From: Natronohydrobacter sp.
GTDB lineage: Bacteria > Pseudomonadota > Alphaproteobacteria > Rhodobacterales > Rhodobacteraceae
Length of the DNA: 12,823 nt
Direction of reading: 5' to 3'
Assembly (NCBI GenBank): GCA_007117255.1
Contig: SKGU01000159.1
Coordinates: forward strand, 1 to 12,823
The position numbers were made by a program, and so were the translations under genes. Positions 1 through 5,956 of the stretch are shown here, one piece after another. A model generated the notes under the pieces. It was not told where the DNA came from and did not search any database. It saw only the letters and a program-made list of their open reading frames with translations. Position 1 is the first letter of the stretch; each line of letters begins with the position of its first letter.

Positions 1-1050
1 ACCGAGCACGATATAGGCACCGGGGCGCTGTTCCAGCATATAGGCGAAATCCTCACCGCCCATGTTATAGCCTGCATGCAGGCACTGGCCTGACACGTCC
101 AGCGCGACAGCGCGCGCATAGTCTGTCTCAGCCTCATGGTTGACCATGACGGGATAACCGTCAACGAATGCGACTTCGGCCGTCGCGCCATAACTGGCAG
201 CCGTGTGTTCACAAATCGCGTGCAGCCTGTCCGATGCCAGTTGACGCATGCCCGCGTCATGGGTGCGGATTGTGCCGCGCAACTCTACCCGCTGCGGGAT
301 CACGTTGAACGCTTCGCTATCGGTGCGCACACCGCACACCGACAGAACAATATTTTCTACCGGGTCGGCATTTCGACTGGCAATGGATTGCAGCGCAAGG
401 ATCAGGTGACTGCTGGCCAAGGTCGGATCGAATGTCATATTCGGCTTGGCCGCATGGCCCCCGCGCCCCTCGATGGTGATGCGGAACTCGTCGCAGGCGG
501 CATAAAACGCGCCGGGGCGGATGTTGAATTCCCCCAAAGGATGGCCGGGACGGTTATGCATGGCATAGACTTCGGAAATGCCGAAACGGTCCATCATCCC
601 AGTATCGCACATCACCTTTGCCCCTGCCCCACCTTCTTCGGCGGGCTGGAAGATCAGCGCAACAGTGCCGTTGAAATTGCGTGTCTCAGCCAAGTATTGC
701 GCAGCCCCCAGCAGCATGGTTGTGTGCCCGTCATGCCCGCAAGCATGCATCTTGCCATGATGGATCGAAGCATAGGGTTTGCCAGTGGCCTCATGGATCG
801 GCAGCGCATCCATATCGGCACGCAGACCGATAACACGGCCCGAAGTGGTTTCGCGCCCGTGGATCAGCGCCACGAGGCCCGTGACACCAATGCCCTCGAA
901 CACCTCGTCACAGCCAAAGCCGCGCAGGCGCTCGGCCACCAGACGCGCTGTGCGGTGGCAATCAAAGCCCAGTTCGGGATGGGCATGAAAGTCTCGACGC
1001 CACTCGGCAAGCTGCGGGGCAAGTTCGGCAAAACGGTTGCGGACGGGCAT
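1..1050 (-). CDS. M20-family amidohydrolase (M20D, hippurate/N-acyl-amino-acid hydrolase type), partial
   Basis: A zinc- or manganese-type metal-dependent amidohydrolase of peptidase family M20, subfamily D, expected to hydrolyse N-acyl or aromatic amide bonds of amino acids in the cytoplasm; the substrate cannot be told from sequence. The 350 codons visible read from ATG at 1050 to the left edge without a stop. Motifs in order: RADMDALP (residues 77-84, catalytic Asp region), HACGHDGHT (102-110, metal ligands Cys104 and His106), QPAEEGGAGA (135-144, Glu138/139), AMHNRPG (163-169, metal His165), a lid/dimerisation domain around GRGGHAAKP (195-203), and GGEDFAYML (331-339). The last metal ligand, a His near the C-terminus in this family, lies outside the window, where roughly 35-45 residues are missing. 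The start is supported by AGGA seven bases upstream. It follows scpB on the same strand after 67 bases, so co-transcription is possible but functionally unrelated. Confidence 0.92.
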   Translation of the reverse strand, partial: MPVRNRFAELAPQLAEWRRDFHAHPELGFDCHRTARLVAERLRGFGCDEVFEGIGVTGLVALIHGRETTSGRVIGLRADMDALPIHEATGKPYASIHHGKMHACGHDGHTTMLLGAAQYLAETRNFNGTVALIFQPAEEGGAGAKVMCDTGMMDRFGISEVYAMHNRPGHPLGEFNIRPGAFYAACDEFRITIEGRGGHAAKPNMTFDPTLASSHLILALQSIASRNADPVENIVLSVCGVRTDSEAFNVIPQRVELRGTIRTHDAGMRQLASDRLHAICEHTAASYGATAEVAFVDGYPVMVNHEAETDYARAVALDVSGQCLHAGYNMGGEDFAYMLEQRPGAYIVLG

Positions 1051-1092
1051 GGAGTTCCTGTGACTGGCTGATGAACCAGAAGCTAGACCCAG

Positions 1093-1119
1093 GATGCGCG
1101 AAGAACAAGGGCGCGCATC
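1093..1119 (-). repeat. Perfect inverted repeat (hairpin) overlapping the scpB stop codon
   Basis: GATGCGCG (1093-1100) and CGCGCATC (1112-1119) form a perfect 8-bp stem around an 11-base loop. The right arm overlaps the scpB stop codon (1118-1120). On the minus-strand transcript no U-run follows the stem, so this is not a standard Rho-independent terminator. It might attenuate or protect the transcript between scpB and the amidohydrolase gene. The repeat itself is directly visible; a function is inference. Confidence 0.4.
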
Positions 1120-1795
1120 AATCCTCGAACAGCTCGGACTGGCCCGTTTGCGGGCTGTCGTCTTCCTCATCATCCTCGCGCGCGGCCATGCCCGGCATGG
1201 GTCGGCTGTCCAGAAGGCCCGCTTCGCGCAATTCCTTCAGCCCCGGCAGATCGCGCGCAGATTCCAGCCCGAAATGATCCAGAAACTCATCCGTGACCAC
1301 GAAGGTCACAGGCCGCCCCGGCGTCATGCGGCGACGACCCAGCCTGATCCACTCCATTTCCATCAACTGATCAACCGTGCCACGCGAGACCGCGACACCG
1401 CGGATTTCCTCGATCTCGGCGCGGGTCACGGGCTGATGATAGGCAATAATCGCCAATGTCTCGATAGCAGCGCGTGACAATTTGCGTGTCTCGACCCGTT
1501 CAGACTGCATCAGCCAGCCCAGATCAGGCGCAGTGCGCATGGCATAGGCGTCACCCACGCGCACCAGATGCACCCCGCGTCCCTGATAGCGGGTGCGCAG
1601 ATGCGCCAGCGCTTCGGCCGCGTCACAGCCTTGCGGCAGACGCGCGGTGATCTGGGACAGGCTTTGCGGCGCGGCGCAGGCGAACAGGATCGCTTCCACC
1701 ATGCGCTCCTGCTCGGCCATGGGCGGCGCGGGAAACAGGCCGGGCGCATCCTTGGCGCTGGGGGAAAGGGCATCATCGGGCATCGCGTAGCTCAC
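1118..1795 (-). CDS. scpB: Segregation and condensation protein B (ScpB)
   Basis: ScpB is the winged-helix (kite) partner that dimerises and binds the ScpA kleisin in the SMC-ScpAB condensin, which compacts and helps segregate the chromosome. The 225-residue protein has the usual length. A Pro/Ala-rich N-terminal tail is followed by a first winged helix (about 28-95) and a second (about 100-178). The second carries the family signature around KLSRAAIETLAIIAYHQPV (residues 105-123), then EIEEIRGV (127-134) and GRPVTFVVTDEFLDHFGL (160-177). The C-terminus is strongly acidic (residues 207-213), a common feature of alphaproteobacterial ScpB. The start is GTG at 1795, inside the GTGA overlap with the scpA stop, implying translational coupling and matched output of the two subunits. 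An in-frame ATG at 1783 is an alternative, but the overlap favours GTG. Confidence 0.93.
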   Translation of the reverse strand: MSYAMPDDALSPSAKDAPGLFPAPPMAEQERMVEAILFACAAPQSLSQITARLPQGCDAAEALAHLRTRYQGRGVHLVRVGDAYAMRTAPDLGWLMQSERVETRKLSRAAIETLAIIAYHQPVTRAEIEEIRGVAVSRGTVDQLMEMEWIRLGRRRMTPGRPVTFVVTDEFLDHFGLESARDLPGLKELREAGLLDSRPMPGMAAREDDEEDDSPQTGQSELFED

Positions 1796-2574
1796 AGGTC
1801 AGACTTGCGGCGCAGATGCAGCGGCGCAAATGTGTCGGATTGGCGCAATTCGATCTGACCCTGCTTGGCCAGTTCCAGTGTGGCGGCAAAGGTCGAGGCC
1901 ATGGCAGATCGTTGCCGGTTGGGCGCGCCGCGCCAACCTTCGGGCAGCCACGCTTGCAGGCTGGTCCAGTCACTCGCCCCCGGCAGCAGGCTTGAGAGCC
2001 GCGCGAGTGCTGCCTCATAGGGGTAGATGTCAGAGCGATCGAAAGCATAGGGGCGAAAGTCGTCACGCGTGCGCAGCCGCGCATAGGCGCGCATCAGATC
2101 CAGCAGACTGGCCTCGAACTGGGTTTTGCGCGTAACCGCCAGTGCTTCGGGCGCACCACGCATGAAGAAATCACGCCCCTTCTGGTCACGCCCCATCAGC
2201 CGGGCCGCCGCTTCGCGCATCGCTTGCAGGCGTTCGAGCTGATAGGCCAGATGCGCCGCCAGCTCTTCACCCGATGGCCCTTCCTCGGTCGGATCAGGGG
2301 GCAACAGCAAACGCGATTTCAAGAAGGCCAGCCATGCCGCCATGACCAGATAATCCGCCGCCAGTTCAATGCGCAAGCTGCGCGCGCGCTCAATGAAGCC
2401 CAGATATTGCTCCGCTAACGCCAGCACGGAAATGCGCCGCAGGTCGATCTTCTGAGTGCGTGATAGCGTCAACAGCAAGTCAAGCGGGCCTTCAAAACCA
2501 TCGACATCAATGATCAGCGCCTCGGCTTCGCGCCGGGCGGCCACTGTCTCGGTCTCTTCCCACTCGTCAGACAT
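1792..2574 (-). CDS. scpA: Segregation and condensation protein A (ScpA, kleisin)
   Basis: ScpA is the kleisin that bridges the two SMC heads and recruits ScpB in the bacterial condensin. The product is 260 residues from ATG at 2574. It has a short acidic N-terminal stretch, then the ScpA signature VDGFEGPLDLLLTLSRTQKI (about residues 24-43), a helical N-domain ending around AADYLVMAAWLAFLKSRLLL (about 73-92), a linker with charged helices, and a C-terminal winged-helix part containing TFAATLELAKQGQIEL (about 228-243), which contacts the SMC head in the family. GTG at 2577 immediately precedes the ATG in frame; GAGG lies six bases before the GTG and nine before the ATG, so either could be used. 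I chose ATG. The gene overlaps scpB by four bases and follows ribE after about 65 bases on the same strand. Confidence 0.94.
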   Translation of the reverse strand: MSDEWEETETVAARREAEALIIDVDGFEGPLDLLLTLSRTQKIDLRRISVLALAEQYLGFIERARSLRIELAADYLVMAAWLAFLKSRLLLPPDPTEEGPSGEELAAHLAYQLERLQAMREAAARLMGRDQKGRDFFMRGAPEALAVTRKTQFEASLLDLMRAYARLRTRDDFRPYAFDRSDIYPYEAALARLSSLLPGASDWTSLQAWLPEGWRGAPNRQRSAMASTFAATLELAKQGQIELRQSDTFAPLHLRRKSDL

Positions 2575-2641
2575 CACGCAGATCCTCGCACTGCGTCATG
2601 ATAGCCGCGCTGTGCGGCGGCTGTCCACATGCCCGCGCGCT

Positions 2642-3235
2642 TCAGCGGTTTTCCCAGTCGCGCAACCGCGCAACGTAGCGCGCCAGCGTGTCGATCTCGA
2701 TATTGACCAGATCGCCAACCGCGACATCACCCCATGTTGTCACCGTCTTGGTATGCGGTATCAGGTTCACGCCGAATTCCGCGCCCTCGACCTCGTTCAC
2801 GGTCAGGGAAGTGCCGTTCAGCGCGACCGAGCCTTTGGGCGCAATGAAGCCTGCAAGATGCTCTGGCGCGCGGAAGCGGTAACGCGTGCTCGCACCCTCG
2901 TCCTGCAGCCCAACAACCTCTGCCACGCCATCGACATGGCCGGACACGATATGCCCACCCAATTCATCGCCCAGTTTCAGCGCGCGTTCCAGATTGACCC
3001 TGCGCCCGACGCCCCATGTGCCCAGATTGGTCTTGGCAACGGTCTCGGCCGACACCTGCACCTCATACCAGTCCGGTCCCAGCGCCACGACGGTCAGGCA
3101 TACCCCGTCCGACGCGATGGACGCGCCCAGATCGATGCTGTCAGTCTTGTATCCGGTGGCAATTCGCGCGCGCAGATCGCCCTGCTGCTGCAGCGTGCGG
3201 ATGACGCCGATATCGGTGATGATGCCTGTGAACAT
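2642..3235 (-). CDS. ribE: Riboflavin synthase, alpha chain
   Basis: Riboflavin synthase catalyses dismutation of two 6,7-dimethyl-8-ribityllumazine molecules to riboflavin and the pyrimidinedione, the last step of vitamin B2 synthesis in the cytosol; the active enzyme is a homotrimer. The 197 residues match the usual length. Two tandem lumazine-binding barrels are visible. The first begins MFTGIITDIG (1-10) and contains SDGVCLTVV (42-50) and SAET (62-65). The second begins GGHIVSGHVDGV (93-104) and contains KGSVALNGTSLTVN (134-147) and LIPHT (158-162). ATG at 3235 has AAGG about seven bases upstream. It stands apart from the other rib genes, none of which are in the window, and is transcribed divergently from the capsule block. 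I saw no FMN riboswitch in its 190-base upstream region. Confidence 0.96.
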   Translation of the reverse strand: MFTGIITDIGVIRTLQQQGDLRARIATGYKTDSIDLGASIASDGVCLTVVALGPDWYEVQVSAETVAKTNLGTWGVGRRVNLERALKLGDELGGHIVSGHVDGVAEVVGLQDEGASTRYRFRAPEHLAGFIAPKGSVALNGTSLTVNEVEGAEFGVNLIPHTKTVTTWGDVAVGDLVNIEIDTLARYVARLRDWENR

Positions 3236-3425
3236 GCGATCCCTTCCAAACCATGTTGCGCCCAGAGGCAGAGCTAACCCGCATCACGCCCCTTGGCAAG
3301 CGCGCCACAATCACGCCGAAATTGACTGTTATGACGCTGACATGGAAACAATTCTGTGTTTACCTTCTTCACATTGAGCAGTGCTAACCTTTGTGGATTA
3401 GGTACCAAAATATAAGGCGCGAAAC
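3236..3425. promoter_or_regulatory. Divergent intergenic region between ribE and the capsule genes
   Basis: This 190-base gap separates the minus-strand ribE from the plus-strand kpsS-like gene, so promoters for both directions should lie here. The part from about 3320 to 3415 is clearly richer in A and T than the flanking genes, as expected of a promoter region. TTGACT (3322-3327) and TTCACA (3368-3373) resemble -35 boxes, but neither has a good -10 box at 16-18 bases, so I do not assign specific promoters. AAGG at 3414-3417, eight bases before the ATG, is a good ribosome binding site for the kpsS-like gene. Confidence 0.5.
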
Positions 3426-4715
3426 ATGCGCGTAAGTGGAGACAACAGGCGGTTGCTGTTCCTGCAGGGGCCGCATGGCTGGTTTTTCAATCGCCTGGCC
3501 GCGGGTTTGCGCGCAGCCGGTGTGCAGGTCTGGCGTGTGGGGTTCAATCAGGGCGACGCAGTATTCTGGCGCAACAAGGCCAGCTACATCCCTTTCACCG
3601 ATACAATCGACGCCTGGCCGGATCGCTTCCGCCAGATCGTGGACGCGCATCAGATCACCGATATCGCGCTTTACGGCGATGTGCGCCCGATCCACGCTCA
3701 GGCCATCGAGATCGCCCGCGCGCTTGGCCTGACAATCCACGTTTTCGAGGAAGGCTATCTGCGCCCCTATTGGGTGACATATGAACGCGAGGGCGCCAAC
3801 GGGCATTCGCGCCTGATGGATCTGGACTTGCCCGCGATGCGCGCGGCGCTTGAGAAATGCAATCTCGAACTGCCCGACCCGCCCGCGCATTGGGGCGATA
3901 TGCGCCAGCATATCTTCTATGGCGCGCTCTATCATTTCTGCGTCATGGCGCTAAATTGGCGCTATCGCAACTTCCGACCCCACCGCGATCTGAGTGTCAC
4001 ACAGGAATTCAAGCTTTACCTGAAGCGCCTTTGGCTGATGCCATTGCATTCGCTGGAACGTCAGATCGAGAGCTGGCGCGTGCGCAATGGCGGCTTTCCC
4101 TATCATCTGGTGCTGTTGCAACTGGACCACGACTCCAGCTTTCGTGCGCACAGCCCCTTCAAGTCGCAAACCGAATTTCTGATGCAGGTCTTTGACGGCT
4201 TTGCCAAGGGAGCGCCTCGCCATCATCATCTGGTGATCAAGGCACATCCACTGGAAGATGGTCGCGCGCCCTTGCGCACAACCATCCGCGCGCTGACCAA
4301 GGGGCATGAACTGGAAGGCCGCGTCCATTTTCTGCGCGGCGGCAAGCTGGCACGGCTTCTGAACCACGCACGGTCCGCGGTCACTGTGAATTCGACAGCC
4401 GCACAACAGGTTTTGTGGCGCGGCATGCCGCTGCGGATTTTCGGCCGCGCCGTCTATGACAAGCCCGAATTCGTCTCGACACAACCGATTGATGCGTTTT
4501 TTGCCAAGCCCACCCGCCCTGATGCGCGTGCCTACCGGGACTATCGCCACTTCCTGCTGGAAACATCGCAAGTGCCCGGCGGCTACTACTCGTTGGGGGG
4601 GCGCAGGCAGTTGATGCGACATCTGGTGGATATGATGCTTGCACCGCATGATCCCTATACATCACTGATCCGCGGGGACGCGGCACCAAGGCAACAGTTG
4701 CGCATGGTGCGCTAG
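3426..4715 (+). CDS. kpsS: KpsS/LipB-like capsule beta-Kdo transferase
   Basis: The 429-residue protein belongs to the capsule polysaccharide synthesis family of KpsS (E. coli) and LipB (Neisseria). KpsS adds the first beta-Kdo to phosphatidylglycerol on the cytoplasmic face of the inner membrane, beginning the poly-Kdo linker of ABC-transporter-dependent capsules. Family landmarks are visible: LLFLQGPHGWFFNRLA near the N-terminus (residues 10-25), LYGDVRPIHAQA (82-93), VFEEGYLRPYWVT (106-118), VLLQLDHDSSF (229-239), the HP motif in IKAHPLEDGRAPL (271-283), and VNSTAAQQVLWRGMPL (321-336), which would sit at the nucleotide-sugar site. It is somewhat longer than E. coli KpsS. There is no signal peptide. 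ATG at 3426 has AAGG eight bases upstream. It leads a plus-strand trio with an OPX lipoprotein and a KpsC-like enzyme, which strengthens the assignment. Exact linkage and acceptor are inferred from the family. Confidence 0.88.
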   Translation: MRVSGDNRRLLFLQGPHGWFFNRLAAGLRAAGVQVWRVGFNQGDAVFWRNKASYIPFTDTIDAWPDRFRQIVDAHQITDIALYGDVRPIHAQAIEIARALGLTIHVFEEGYLRPYWVTYEREGANGHSRLMDLDLPAMRAALEKCNLELPDPPAHWGDMRQHIFYGALYHFCVMALNWRYRNFRPHRDLSVTQEFKLYLKRLWLMPLHSLERQIESWRVRNGGFPYHLVLLQLDHDSSFRAHSPFKSQTEFLMQVFDGFAKGAPRHHHLVIKAHPLEDGRAPLRTTIRALTKGHELEGRVHFLRGGKLARLLNHARSAVTVNSTAAQQVLWRGMPLRIFGRAVYDKPEFVSTQPIDAFFAKPTRPDARAYRDYRHFLLETSQVPGGYYSLGGRRQLMRHLVDMMLAPHDPYTSLIRGDAAPRQQLRMVR

Positions 4716-4735
4716 GGTCTAACCCATTTCAACGC

Positions 4736-4764
4736 TTGGCGTTTTCGCCCAGACGCTGTATGCT
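4736..4764 (+). promoter_or_regulatory. Candidate sigma-70-type promoter before the OPX gene
   Basis: TTGGCG (4736-4741) and TATGCT (4759-4764) are separated by 17 bases and each matches four of six consensus positions. They lie in the 93-base gap after the kpsS-like gene and about 45 bases before the OPX start. If real, the OPX and kpsC genes could be transcribed independently of kpsS. A small hairpin, AACGC/GCGTT with a TTG loop (4731-4743), overlaps the -35 box and runs into a short T-run, so a weak terminator is the competing reading. Confidence 0.3.
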
Positions 4765-4795
4765 TTTTTCAAAAATCAGAGGCACGTCCTTAAAC

Positions 4796-4800
4796 AGGAG
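4796..4800 (+). promoter_or_regulatory. Ribosome binding site deciding a GTG start
   Basis: AGGAG lies eight bases before the GTG at 4809. It fixes the start of the export lipoprotein on a GTG codon, which is needed to give a complete signal peptide; the first in-frame ATG (codon 15) would remove the positively charged n-region. Confidence 0.7.
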
Positions 4801-4808
4801 CCCGAGCA

Positions 4809-5945
4809 GTGTTCGTTTCGACCTTTACCCTGGGCCGCAGGCTGGCCCTGATGGCCGCTGTTGTGGCCATGGCATCTTGCGCAGTGTCGCGTGATGGCCC
4901 CACCAAACGCGAGATATTTGAAGGCTCGGTCATGCGATCTGGCGATGCGCATATCGTCATGGTCACCAAGCGGGTCAGCCATGCCGCAAACCGACCTGAA
5001 TCGCTTGGCTTCAGCCATGCATTACGATCCGGCGCACTGATGGGCGGCGACACGATCCGTCCTGGGGATGTGATCCGCCTGAATGTTTATGAAAACGTCC
5101 CCGAAGGTCTGCTTGCCCCGTCAGAGGCCAATAACGCGATCCTTGAAGAACTGCAGGTTGATGATGCGGGCTTCATTTTCGTACCCTATGCGGGCCGGAT
5201 ACGCGCGGCGGGCCACACGCCTGACGCCTTGCGGCGCATCCTGACACAGTCGCTCGATGAGCAGACCCCCGACCCACAAGTTGTAGTATCGCGCGAACAG
5301 GGCGATGGGGCGACAGTGTCCGTTGCCGGGGGCGTGAACTCTCAGGGTGTATATCCAGTCACCCGCGCGTCAAACCGGCTCAGCTCCATGATCGCGTCGG
5401 CAGGCGGGGTGGCCGTGCCCTTGGAGACTGCGCAGGTTCTGGTCACGCGTGGCAACCGTCAGGACAGCGCCTGGCTTCAGGATATCTATTCCAATCCGTC
5501 ACTGGATATCGCCATGCGCGGCGGCGACCGTATTCTTGTGCGACAGGACCAGCGCGCCTTTTCAGTCCTGGGGGCCACTGGTAGCGCCAACCGTATGACC
5601 TTTGATACGCGTGAAATCTCGGCCATTGACGCTATCGCAATGGTCGGCGGCCTCGATCCGATGCGCGCTGACCCTACGGGTGTTTTCATTTTCCGTGATG
5701 AAGTGCCGGAAGTTGCCACCGAGATACTGGGCATCGGTCGGTTCGTCAGCGATGTGCGTTTCGTCTATGTGCTGGATCTGACCGCGCCGACCGGCATGTT
5801 CAATGCCCGCGACTTCAAGATCCGCGACGGTGATACGATCTTTGTGACCGAAGCGGCATCAGTGCTGTGGTCACGCCAGATCGCCTCGCTGACCGGGTCT
5901 TTGGCTGCGGCGCGCACTGTGCGCAACTTCAGCAGCCCGGAATAA
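4809..5945 (+). CDS. Outer-membrane polysaccharide export (OPX) lipoprotein, Wza/CtrA/BexD type
   Basis: OPX proteins form the ring-shaped channel that carries capsule or exopolysaccharide across the periplasm and outer membrane. The 378-residue product starts with a lipoprotein signal peptide (Arg10-Arg11, hydrophobic core about 12-22, MASC lipobox, acylated Cys24). The polysaccharide export domain spans about 80-162 (GGDTIRPGDVIRLNVYE, then DDAGFIFVPYAGRIRAAG at 118-135). Two SLBB-type domains follow, about 168-245 (VSVAGGVNSQGVYPV) and 250-347 (FSVLGATGSANRM, then FKIRDGDTIFV at 336-346). A predicted amphipathic helix at about 349-372 could build the outer-membrane barrel as in Wza. The length matches Wza, CtrA and BexD and is well short of E. 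coli KpsD. GTG is the start, supported by AGGAG. The KpsS/KpsC neighbours point to capsule export with an ABC transporter encoded elsewhere. Met at lipobox position -3 is slightly atypical. Confidence 0.88.
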   Translation: MFVSTFTLGRRLALMAAVVAMASCAVSRDGPTKREIFEGSVMRSGDAHIVMVTKRVSHAANRPESLGFSHALRSGALMGGDTIRPGDVIRLNVYENVPEGLLAPSEANNAILEELQVDDAGFIFVPYAGRIRAAGHTPDALRRILTQSLDEQTPDPQVVVSREQGDGATVSVAGGVNSQGVYPVTRASNRLSSMIASAGGVAVPLETAQVLVTRGNRQDSAWLQDIYSNPSLDIAMRGGDRILVRQDQRAFSVLGATGSANRMTFDTREISAIDAIAMVGGLDPMRADPTGVFIFRDEVPEVATEILGIGRFVSDVRFVYVLDLTAPTGMFNARDFKIRDGDTIFVTEAASVLWSRQIASLTGSLAAARTVRNFSSPE

Positions 5946-5956
5946 GCGCAACGCAG

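Noticed and set aside
136..1071. A 311-codon plus-strand open frame opposite the amidohydrolase
   Set aside because: The minus strand carries a clear M20 enzyme over the same bases, with all expected motifs; the plus-strand translation has no recognisable domain.
2603..2622. Hairpin AGCCGC/GCGGCT between ribE and scpA as a terminator
   Set aside because: The stem is only six pairs with no U-run in the minus-strand direction, and short GC-rich stems arise often by chance in DNA of this composition.
2456..3277. A 273-codon plus-strand open frame across ribE and the scpA 5' end
   Set aside because: It spans two unrelated minus-strand genes and shows no domain; a codon-bias shadow.
3236..3425. 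FMN riboswitch upstream of ribE
   Set aside because: I looked for the conserved RFN blocks on the minus strand and found none; the region holds only AT-rich, promoter-like sequence.
5867..5956. Longer N-terminus for the KpsC-like protein from ATG at 5867
   Set aside because: It would overlap the OPX gene by 79 bases, and the extra 30 residues come from the out-of-frame OPX sequence and resemble nothing in the family.
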